Assembly (NCBI GenBank): GCA_013397695.1
Contig: VYZI01000108.1
Location: forward strand, 2,361,650 to 2,425,649
Direction: 5' to 3'
DNA: 64,000 bases
Origin: Centropus unirufus
Lineage: Eukaryota; Chordata; Aves; Cuculiformes; Centropidae
Under the pieces are notes generated by a model that did not search any database, had not been told where the DNA came from, and was given only the letters and a program-made list of their open reading frames with translations. A program made the translations under genes and the position numbers. This document shows, one piece after another, positions 26,321-35,600 of the stretch; within the stretch, counting starts at the first letter, position 1, and every line of letters begins with the position of its first letter.

Positions 26321-27570
26321 TCTTTATTTATGCCGCTTCAGTTAAGTACATTAGAGTCCAGTTTCAAATCTTTATCCTGGAAGCTCAACCTTTGGCTAGG
26401 AGTTTCTGCTGAGAACTGCTGCTTCTGTTTGGCTGTGGAACAGCCTGCTTCCTCCTCCGAGTTATATCGAGAGTTGGCATTGATGGGCCAACACTGGGGT
26501 TTTCCTCTGCAAGTAGGATGCTCATTCGGAGTGGCAAGAAGGTTGATGAGACTTTGGTGATGCAATGGAGGCCTCTGCTAATACACCAGGGGAAGTCCAT
26601 GTGTTGCTGTAGTAGTTAGGACTTAGCACTTTCACATGAGGTTCACGCTGTGACATACGTCTACGGAGGAAGTGGGCAGTGGTAACTTGCCCAGGACTGC
26701 TCAGAAGATCACCCTCAGAAGGCGTATCTGGTTTTTCCACTAATTTATCTTAAGTTTTTCTTTTAGAGAAAACCAGGTAGAACCGTTTTCCATTGATAAC
26801 ACACAGCCAAGAGGCAAAAATCTGTTGCAGGTCTCGAATCGAGTAAACAAACCATTTCCATTTTGGTCCTTGAGCTGAAAAGGAATTTATGTGATCTCTG
26901 AAAATGTGTTGTCTGTTTTCCATGCAAAAGACAGATTTTTGTTTTGTTGCTAACTAAACACAGAAAAAAGCCCACCCTTTGAAATAGTTCTCCTTCAAAG
27001 ATATCCTTGAGGGAAAGGGTAGGAGCTTGTGGTTTATTTTTCCCATCACTTCAAAAATGACCTTCTCATCTGCGGGGAAAAGCTCTCTGGGGGCTGTTGA
27101 GCCATGAAAGCAAATTCATTTCGGGCACTGGGTGCCATGGGGATTTTAACTGAGTATTGACTGCAGTGCTGGAAAAAGAAAAAAGAGGGGGTTTGTGTTT
27201 TGTTGTTTTGCTTTCTGCAACCTGGCACGAAGAATGGGGTCAGGAGATGCGTGCTTGGGAAAGACCCAAAGAGAGAGCTGGAAAAAGGCCAGCCTCACTG
27301 AGTCATAACACACATGCTTCTAAGTCTCTTTGTACCTTACGAAGTCCTGACTTTTCAAATAAAACCATCGCTGCTGTTAAAGTTATTTACATAAAAGTAA
27401 ACCAAACGGCGTGGGGTGCTGCGTGCATTCTCCCTTGTTCCAGCTCTGTTTTACCCCGTGAGCTGTGGCTCCTGTTTGCTTAAGGCGAGGCTGGGGCAGG
27501 CTGAAGAACGTGGTATCTGGTGATGACTGAAGGGAGGAGACATGCATACACATAGGCTTCTGATGCATCT
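26321..27570. other. JARID2: Intronic stretch between CR1 copies
   Basis: I see nothing recognisable here beyond ordinary unique sequence. Confidence 0.5.
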
Positions 27571-28197
27571 CTGACAGCCAACCGGACAGGAGCCAGCAGT
27601 GTGCCCAGGTGGCCAAGAAGGCCAGTGGCATCTTGGCCTGTATCAGAAACAGCGTGGCCAGCAGGGCCAGGGAGGGGATTCTGCCCCTGTACTTGGCACT
27701 GGTGAGGCTGCATCTTGAATCCTGTGTCCAGTTCTGGGCCCCTCGCTCCAAGAAGTTTGTTGAGGTTCTGGAGTGTGTCCAGAGAAGGGCAGTGGAGCTG
27801 GTGAGGCTGGAGAAGAAGCCTTGTTAGGGAACTGGGGTTGTTGAGGCTGGAGAAGAGGAGGCTGGGAGGAGACCTTATCCCTGCCTGCAAGGAGGTTGTG
27901 GAGAGGTGGGTGCTGGTCTCTTCTCCCAAGTGACAGGTGACAGGACAACAGGGAATGGCCTCAATCTGCTCCAGGGTACGTTCGGATTGGGCATCAGGAG
28001 AACCTTCTTGACTGAAAGGGTCCTCAGGCCCTGGCAGAGGCTGCGCAGGAGGGCGGTGGAGTCCCCCTCCCTGGAGGCGTTTAAAAGCCAGCCAGAAGAT
28101 GTGCTTAGAGATGTGGTTTAGTGGCAGACAGGTACGGTTGGACTTTACGATCTCAAAGGTCTCTTCCAACCTGGTGATTCTGTGATTTTATGATCTC
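27571..28197 (+). mobile_element. CR1 LINE 3' fragment with ORF2 C-terminal remnant, younger class
   Basis: The sense-oriented copy starts at CTGACAGCCAACCGGACAGG inside the ORF2 C-terminal region. It runs through the stop and 3' UTR to GATTCTGTGATTTTATGATCTC. The translated ORF2 remnants include RNSVASRAREGILPLYLALV, a typical CR1 C-terminal motif. The frame breaks within the copy, so it is a dead element. Its final 84 bases are identical to those of the copy ending at 48459. Confidence 0.96.
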
Positions 28198-29877
28198 AAT
28201 GAGCAAAGCAGCAGTAGCAGGGCCTGATGTTTCACCTACCCAGGAGGCAACGTGAAGCCTGTCTCTCGCTTCTGCCTGCTGGCTTTTTTTTGAGCATTTG
28301 AGTGCAACTTCAGATGTAGGAACGCTGTGTGCAGGCCATGTCTGCGAGCTTGGCAGCTGAACCACAGTGAACAAGTCTTGAGCCGTGGGTGAAATGTAAA
28401 CGTGATAGACATTTTGATTCCATTGCAAATGTATGTTATATATTGATACTTACAGATATCTCTAGATATAGTTGTGTTTATACAGTGTATATTAATATGT
28501 GTATAGGTAGTATATACACATATTAATAAATGTATTTACTATATTAAACATAGCAAAACCACACATACCTAAATTTCTTCCCAAATTAGTAGTGTGTGGC
28601 AGTAGCCTGTTGCACTGCTCCACCAACGTCACGTCTACAACTGTAGAGGTGAAAGCAAGCTGCCAGCGGCAGGTAGCCTGGAAGAGAGCTGGTCTCTAGC
28701 ATCCTGCGCCTGACCGTACTGTGAAGGTAAACAGAGTTGTGTTCCTCTTCCTTGTCCCCTTGGATTGAACTCTCCGAACTGTTGCTTGGCTGCCCTGATT
28801 GCTGAAATTCAGCTATAAATGTACAGCGTTTTGTTCTCTGAAATGGCACAAGAAAGAAGGTGGCATGATTATTTTTTTTGTCTGCAGTTTAAAGGAAATG
28901 ATGCGGTTCTATTTCTTAATTCTGCCCCAGGGCTTCCCTGGTTATTTGCATCTGTTACTACTTTACTGGGTTTGTAAGCTGATTTTACTGGCAGACTGGG
29001 AGGCCATCTCGCTTGACCTGCACAGTGAGGGCTATGGGCTTGAGATGATGAATCTGCAGTTTAGGATGTTCTTCAGTCCTTTTCTGGGTCTAAATAAAAA
29101 ATGGTCAACCCATTTGTTTCCCATAAGTCGTTTCAATGGCTAATTACTTGTGCAGTTGCAGAAATTGTCCTTTAATTCTGTCTTACATTCTTCTGCATTC
29201 AAGTTCCAGCTGTTCAATGGTATTATAGCCCTCTCTGCCAGCCCCCAGAGCCATCTATTATCAAATTTCTACTCCCTGTGGAAATATTTAAAGGCAGCGA
29301 TCGAGTCAGTCCCTTTGAGGGTTTGGGTCTTTGTTGTTGGTTTTTGAGAAGTGACATAAATTAAATCCCTTTCCCTTGAGCATTTGAGCGGTTCCGGGTG
29401 CACGTTCATGTTTTGCTCAAGTGTGTTAACTCTTCCAGTTGCGGGGAGCGCGTGCAGAGTGGGGGGTGCACGGTGCGTCTTCCGACAGCTGCTGGGAAGA
29501 GGGAGAGATGATCTGAGCCCTGTAGTGACTATGGTCAAACGTGTCAGAGCTGGAGCTGTGTCACCAGCAGAGCAGCAGCTCGGCTGGGCTCCAAGTCAGC
29601 TGCTCCCTGTCTTGTGGCTGCTCAGGGAAGGATGCTGACCTTGTATAACAGGGTGTTGGGGGAAAGCCCAGAACAGAAAAGTATAGGCAGGAGGATGGCT
29701 GCAGACTGGACATGACTGGGCTGATGGGAGCTGTGCTGTGGAGAGACCTCCCATGTGTGCTTTTCTACTGGGAGCGCTGCTATGGTAGAGGTGGGGGTGA
29801 AGCCAGTAAGTTTCACCTTGAGGTTTTTATAGCACCACAAATTGAGTGTGGTGTGAAATATTCCTGCATCTGAACCA
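28198..29877. other. JARID2: Intronic stretch with an AT-rich hairpin
   Basis: It contains the AT-rich patch at 28430-28555 with a perfect inverted repeat, and a reverse octamer ATTTGCAT at 28944-28951. Otherwise it is unique sequence. Confidence 0.55.
28490..28528. repeat. Perfect 16-bp inverted repeat with 7-nt loop
   Basis: The left arm TATTAATATGTGTATA (28490-28505) is the exact reverse complement of the right arm TATACACATATTAATA (28513-28528), with a 7-nt spacer. It sits in a very AT-rich stretch, so cruciform or transcript hairpin formation is plausible, but no family of hairpin RNA is recognised. Confidence 0.8.
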
Positions 29878-30081
29878 CGGGAGGTTCAGATTGGACATCA
29901 GGAATATTTTCTTCACTGAAAGATTTATTGGACACTGGAACAGGCTGCCCAAGGAGGTGGTTGAGTCACCATCCTAGGAGATGACAGGTGGATGGGATGC
30001 TCAGGGATATGATTTAGTAGCTGACAGGTACAGTTAGGCTTGATGATTTCAAAGGTCTTCTTCAACCTAGTGATTCAATGA
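29878..30081 (+). mobile_element. CR1 LINE 3' fragment
   Basis: This is sense orientation, from CGGGAGGTTCAGATTGGACA through the CR1 3' UTR to CAACCTAGTGATTCAATGAG. It is diverged and carries small deletions, and it is 5'-truncated. Confidence 0.92.
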
Positions 30082-30419
30082 GTTGCTTCAGAGGTCGCTG
30101 AGGGAGGCCTTCATTCCTTCCTCCTGGGGCTGGACTCTCTTCACTAGTGGCACTACAGCCCACACAGCCCATGGGCTGGGGGGAGGCAGGAGCACCTCCT
30201 GCAGCAGGCCCGGAGCCCTCCGCTGGCACCAGGAGGGCATCTTGGCAGCATTGTCCCTCAGAAAATAGAGTGCTGGGTTACACACCATCCTTTCATGCAC
30301 ATTGCCTAGGTCTGGTGGAGGAAAGGGTGTATTTATGTCTTCAGGAAGGGGCTGGTGTGTCACAGGGGAAGGCCTTGGACTGGCAGGGGTGAAGGCAAGC
30401 AGCGTGTTTTGAGTAGTCA
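30082..30419. other. JARID2: Short unique spacer between CR1 copies
   Basis: I see nothing recognisable here. Confidence 0.5.
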
Positions 30420-30576
30420 TGGCTGCCCCTCCCTGGAGGTGTTCAAGGCCAGGTTGGATGAGACCTTGAGCAACCTGATCTGGTGGGAGGCGTCCCTGCC
30501 CATGGCAGGGTGGGGGTTGGAACTGGATGTTCCATGTTGGAATGGTTGTTGGAACCGTTCCATGATTCTATGATTA
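30420..30576 (+). mobile_element. CR1 LINE 3' fragment, older class
   Basis: This is sense orientation, from TGGCTGCCCCTCCCTGGAGG through CAACCTGATCTGGTGGGAGG to the terminal CATGATTCTATGATTA. It is heavily 5'-truncated. Confidence 0.92.
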
Positions 30577-32545
30577 CCCATGTCTTTTATGTGCCTGGCT
30601 TAAAGTGTATAAAAATACAGAGTGATGGTTTTGAGTCCCCTTGTTGGGGCTTCTGTATAACTCCTCCAGGCTTCAGACTCATGAGCAGAGTTGCTCTAGA
30701 CCATTGGACTCCATCCTCTTCCTCAGGTTTGCTGTCCAGTGTTCTAGGAGTTTGTACAAATGCCAGTGAGGGGAACGAGCAGTTTCTGCAGGCCTGTGTG
30801 TGTCATGTGGATGGGTTCCAGCGGTGCCAATGACCATTTTTCTAACTGAGAGTGATTCCCTTGAGGATTTTGGAAGTATTTTCTGTGACAGCAGAAATGC
30901 CTGACATCTGGCTGCGCCCTTGTTGGTGGGATTCATATCCAGGTTTCCTCTGGGTACCCACGAGTCAGTGGGAACTGAAATGGGGTGTCTTTGAGCGAGT
31001 TTTGGTAAAATTGGGCAGGCAGAAGCCTTCCCGTGTTGAGTATCGCTTCTGGTTAGGGCTGAAGCTGTGTTGGCAGCAAAATGGTAAGCCTGAGTTGTTT
31101 GTGCGAACCTCTGTTGACAAAATAACTGGATGTACCAGTCCTTTCAGTCCTTTTAAAATGCCTTTTTTTTTTTTTCTCCTTTTTCTTCTGGTTGCCGTGG
31201 GTGTTGGGTTACAAAACTTGCTTTCTTGGCCCAGAGCTGCCTGTGCTATAAAGTTCCCTGGGCATAGCTCAGCCTTCTTCAAAGTAAAGTAGCTTTCCCT
31301 TGTTCAAAATGTACATCCTGCTGCCAGAATGCCAGCTGCTTTCACTGCACTCATTGTGTTGCTTTGCCTTTCTTTCTTTTTTTTTTTCCCCAAAGTTGTA
31401 CAGCTTTCTGGCTTCTTTTTTCTGGGGGGAGAGGGAAGCGGTGGGAAAAGTGGTTTTGTTCAAAGTTCAGTAGGAGAATACCAATATCTGACTAGAGGAG
31501 CAAAGAAAAATCTCATGGTCGCCCTAAACTAGGATTGTATTTTTTTGAGGTAGAAGTTAATCTCACTTCTTTGAGATGGTATAAACGGCCCTGCCTCCTG
31601 GCATGGATCGCTGGTGGGGCTTTATGGCATTTCCAGTGGAGAGTGGTCGTGTGCTGTGACACACTTACCTAAATAAGGCCTGCCTAGAAATGTTTATCTT
31701 TTTGCTTGGCAGTGATGTAGCCCTTGAGAAATTCAAGGGCAAGCATGCTCAAATAGTGATTTTTTAAAGACCCCAAGACGATTACAGGGCTTATGAAAAT
31801 AAGATGACTTACCTGATCTCACTTACATCTTTATGTCTTTATATCAATTTGCTGACTTTAATTTAGTTGAATGCTAAAGGCTTTAGAGAAATGCTTTTCC
31901 AGGGAATTAATCTTCTAACTAAATTATGTACTAAATATGACATATACTAGTATTCCTTTCGACAATATAGCATTTGCCTCCTAAAAATAAAGTAGAAAAC
32001 ACATGCCCCCTGGACCAAATTCCACTTCACTTTACGCTGAGATAAATTCAGAATAACTTAATTGTTATCAGGGCACAACTTACTTGCCATAAATGGAAAT
32101 CACTAAAGCAGAGATACAAAAATCCTGAGCCAAGAGGCACAAACCAAGGCCAAAATGGCAGCCGGAGAAGTTGGTTCACAAAAATTACCACTTAAATTTC
32201 TGCAACATGTGATTTAGTGGGTTCCCCAGCCCACCCCCTTAATTATCTGGGAGATCCCTTCCTGGCTGTTACAAAATGTCTCCATAAGGGATTAATTATG
32301 AGCATTTTAACAAATAAATTTTGCCTCCTGTCTGACACTGGTAATGGCTACTGCTGTTTGCAGGATGAAGGATTAGAGGGACTAATGCTCTGATTTGTTG
32401 ATTATAGTTATATCTCTGTTTGAGCTGGTAGAGTTTAGGTTGCATTTTGTTACATGGTACTTGTCATCAGCTTTTCTCTTTACGAATTATCTACGGAGCC
32501 CTAGGCTGTTGGTTGGGTTTGGTTTCAGCTGCATTCAGCTCATGA
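30577..32545. other. JARID2: Unique intronic stretch immediately upstream of the exon
   Basis: I recognise no transposon. From about 31800 to 32450 the sequence is AT-rich with homeodomain-like TTAATTA cores (near 32240 and 32290), and it may be conserved intronic sequence flanking the exon. That is only an impression. Confidence 0.5.
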
Positions 32546-32578
32546 CTAATGTCTCCTTCCCTTTTTATTTTTCTTTAG
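32546..32578 (+). other. JARID2: 3' splice site of JARID2 upstream intron: branch-point candidate, polypyrimidine tract, AG
   Basis: A CTAAT match to the branch-point consensus lies at 32546-32550, with the candidate branch A about 29 nt before the AG at 32577-32578. A tract rich in C and T, with only a few purines, fills 32552-32576. The AG directly precedes the GAT codon that opens the conserved JARID2 segment, which fixes the exon start. Confidence 0.9.
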
Positions 32579-32714
32579 GATGACAGCGATGGGATTCCCT
32601 GGTCAGAGGAGAGGGTGGTGCGGAAGGTCCTTTATTTATCTCTTAAGGAGTTCAAGAACTCGCAGAAGCGACAGCACGGCGATGGCATTAGTGGGAACCT
32701 CAAGGCGGTGAACG
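32579..32714 (+). CDS. JARID2: JARID2 second coding exon (internal exon, partial gene)
   Basis: JARID2 is a catalytically inactive Jumonji/ARID protein that works in the nucleus as a cofactor of Polycomb repressive complex 2. It helps recruit the complex and stimulates H3K27 methylation. The 136-nt exon reads in phase 0 from DDSDGIPWSEERVV and ends in phase 1, inside a Gly codon after KAVN; that is 45 full codons plus one base. I recognise it from the vertebrate N-terminus, where it follows a first coding exon of about 15 residues, so it covers roughly residues 16-61. The segment SEERVVRKVLYLSLKE fits a ubiquitin-interacting motif: acidic EE, a hydrophobic residue, Val in the usual Ala position, the conserved Ser, then an acidic residue. 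This region is reported to bind H2AK119ub1. The C-terminal third (HGDGISGNLKAVNG) differs from the human form I remember at a few positions. AG and GT splice sites bound it exactly. The open frame runs on into intron sequence past the donor, which is not coding. Confidence 0.97.
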
Positions 32715-32720
32715 GTGAGC
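32715..32720 (+). other. JARID2: 5' splice site (donor) of JARID2 downstream intron
   Basis: The sequence GTGAGC follows the exon bases AACG. It matches the U1-type donor consensus well over the first five positions (GTGAG). It splits a Gly codon after the first base, as expected if the next exon continues with the Gly-Leu-Leu of the vertebrate protein. Confidence 0.9.
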
Positions 32721-34764
32721 CCCAACTGTGGTCCTCTACTGCTGGGAGGACCCAGTCCTTTTCAGCGTGGTGGCTCTGCAAGGAAGGAGGCCAGTGCACC
32801 CTCGGGCGTGCACCGTGCCCTCTGGATCTGCCCAGAACAACTTGTTTCTGAAGTACATAAAACGCCTAGCTTGAGCAGCCTGTGTGTTTCAGACTGTGGT
32901 GAATAGATGGAGGTGGGGCTCAGGGTGGAGGGTGGTAGGTACCAGGCTGGAAGACAGGGCCAGGCTGCTGTTTTGAAGAGAAGGAAGCTCCCCTGACCGG
33001 TCTGCTACCTGAGGGGCTGAGTTGTCTACAGAGAAGGTATCCATTTGAAGGTGATTGGCTTCAGGTGTCCTGTGAAGGGCCAGCCAAACAGAATTTTACC
33101 AGTTCTACATCATGGAGGTGCGAGAAAGTCATTAACCGGCATCCGTAGCTCTGAAGTTACCTCAGTCCGCACTGTCTATTGCCCAGAGGTGAGATAGTGT
33201 AGGACCTACGCGAAAGGATTTAGGGGACAAATGCTGGGACATTGGGCTCCCCTAGTTTAGCATTTCACAAAGCAGTTGTTCCAAGGTTTTGAAAGGAGAT
33301 GCAGACAAACCTAGATGATGGGGGCTTAATCCTTTGGCCCGTTAACACCTGTTGCTCCTCCCCTTTCCTTACAGCTTGCTTGCAAATGTGATGTCCTGAG
33401 ATGTGAATACGAAGCGTAACTCTTTGAGATCCACTCTCTGACACGGGGCTCGTTCAAGAAAAGGCTTTGTCATGCTGGCTTGAGCCTTGGAAGTGCTGAG
33501 GAGCAGGATTCAGATTTCTGGGCAGGCTTACAGTTTTCACTCACAAGAGCTTATTCATTTCTTTATGGAGGTTTATGGCAGCTCCTTTTAGGCATGTGCA
33601 TAAGTATAGATGTGCTAATGCATTAAAGCAGCAGCTGGGTGCTTGCTTGGGAGGTTTTTCATATTTATATGTAGCTTGTGTTTTTGACACGATGAGTCAA
33701 GTTTCACTGCTTTTTCGCTGAGTGCCATTGCTGACAAGGCAAAACCCCAGGGGAATGGCTGGGTAACTACAGGCAGCGTGGTGGAGTTACTGTATTGCAT
33801 CAGCAATTGCCAAGTCCTAAATGTGACTAAAGAAGACCTCGGATTTCCGAGTTCAGTAATCATATCGAGTACTGATCCGATGGGAAGGGGCATCTACCTT
33901 TAACAGCGAGCCATTAATAAGCTTGGAGGTGTACACAAAACAGTGCTGGCTTTTTTTTTCCCCTCCAACACCTCTGCATCATTGATCTTCTGTCAAACGC
34001 AATTTCTCTTGGAAAGTTTCTTATTCCATCGTGGGGGTTTTGTTTAGTCAAAGGGGGAAAAAAAGTCTGAAGACGTGAAGCACAGTAAGTGTGTGTTAGG
34101 AGGCTTTGATGGTGAGCCAAGCTACAGGATGACTGAGGTTTTTATGGTGTCTAATTTCTCCAAAGGCAGCTTAGATGAAAAGTGAGTTGGCTGGGAATGC
34201 TGTGTCGATGCAGGTACCAGACGTGGAGTGTGCTGCCAGCTTCCTCCAACAGCGGCACAGCCTCGTGCCTTCAGAGTTTGCCTCTCGCATTCGCTGAGAA
34301 TGTTTAGGGCTTCTTCGCCTGCACAGAAGTAGGTGATCAGTTCTTTGGAAGGGTTGTGGTTTTTTTGGGGCCAGAATGATAGTCTTACCCTTTTTCCGTT
34401 TGTTATATGATTCTTAAAAGGTCTCAGTTCTATTTCAGCATCAGTCTGCAAAAGCTTTTTCTTATTCACTGATATCTGGAAGTGTTTCATTATACAGAGG
34501 GAAAAAAGGGTTGCAGAAGGGAGGAAGATTGGATTGATATTGTACAGTGACACTAAGAAAATATATTTAAACATGTAATTTGTTCATTATATCTTTTTAA
34601 AAGATGTAGCCGTGTATTTTTGAAATCCACGGTTCTTCGTGGACCAAGGAAAAAGCACTTCATCCTGAGAAATTACCAAGCTATTGTTAATTTAAGAATC
34701 TGTAGTATTTTGAGGGTGATCCTTAGATCCATGATTTTGTACTGTTGAAGTAAAAAACATCTCC
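32721..34764. other. JARID2: Unique intronic stretch immediately downstream of the exon
   Basis: I recognise no transposon. The first 200 bases after the donor are GC-richer than the rest. A minus-strand open frame at 34122-34574 shows no family resemblance. Confidence 0.5.
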
Positions 34765-35600
34765 TTGAATGTTCACAGATGACACTAAGCTGGGAGGAAG
34801 TGTTGATCTGCTTGAAGGTAGGGAGGCTCTTCAAAGGGATCTGGACAGCCTGCACCTATGGGCTGAGGTTGAACAAGGCCAAATGCCAGGTTCTGCACTT
34901 GGGACGCAACAACCCCCTGCAGGGCTACAGGCCTGGGGAAGAGTGGCTGGAAAGCTGCCTGCAGGAGGACCTGGGAGTGTTGGTTGACAGCCAACTGGAC
35001 ATGAGCCAGCAGTGTGCCCAGCTGGCCAAAAGACCAATGACACCTTGGCCTGTATCAGAAACAGCGTGGCCAGCAGGGCCAGGGAGGTGATTCTGCCCCT
35101 GTGCTCAGCACTGGTGAGGCTGCACCTCGAATTCTGTGTCAAGTTCTGGGCCCCTCACTCCAAGAAGGACGTTGAGGTCCAGAGAAGGGCAACAAAGCTG
35201 GTGGAGGGGCTGGAGAACAAGTCTTACGAGGAGTGGCTGAGGGAGCTGGGGTTGTTGAGGCTGGTCAAGAGGAGGCTGAGGGGAGACCTTATCCCTGCCT
35301 GAAAGGAGGTTGTGGAGAGCTGGTTGCTGATCTCTTCTCCCAAGTGACAGGTGACAGGACAAGGGGAAATGGCCTCAAGCTGCTCCAGGGGAGGTTCAGG
35401 TTGGACATTAGGAGAAACTTCTTGACTGAAAGGGTCCTCAGGCCCTGGCAGAGTCTGCGCAGGGAGATGGTGGAGTCCCTCTCCCAGGAGGTATTTTAAA
35501 GCCAGGCAGAAGATGTGCTTAGGGATATGGTTTAGTGGCAGACAGGTACGGTTGGACTCGATCTTGGAGGTCTTTCCCATCCTGGTGATTCTATGATTTT
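34765..35600 (+). mobile_element. Longest CR1 LINE fragment: RT C-terminal part to 3' end
   Basis: This sense copy begins at the reverse-transcriptase catalytic box, read here as FTDDTKLGG where CR1 elements usually have FADD. It continues through LNKAKCQVLHLGRNNP and RNSVASRAREVILPL-type motifs to the ORF2 end, then the 3' UTR and GATTCTATGATT. The coding frame is broken by several frameshifts (open segments near 34769, 34850, 35012 and 35233 lie in different frames), and the catalytic Ala is replaced. The element is dead and 5'-truncated. Confidence 0.97.

Larger units (their letters stand above)
1..32578 (+). other. JARID2: Part of the JARID2 intron upstream of the second coding exon
   Basis: This is inferred from the exon at 32579 on the + strand. 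I saw no CpG island, no start-codon exon matching the JARID2 N-terminus, and no other splice-bounded conserved coding segment. The first coding exon and promoter are therefore probably upstream of the window. A short noncoding or alternative first exon cannot be excluded by reading alone. The contents are CR1 fragments, simple repeats and mostly unique sequence, listed separately. Confidence 0.85.

Noticed and set aside
27480..28169. 229-codon minus-strand open frame
   Set aside because: It is antisense to a CR1 copy; several other long frames (41281-41751, 47901-48431, 42304-42738) are likewise CR1 sequence.
32715..32851. Continuation of the JARID2 reading frame past 32714
   Set aside because: A strong donor GTGAGC lies at 32715, and the translated continuation does not match JARID2.
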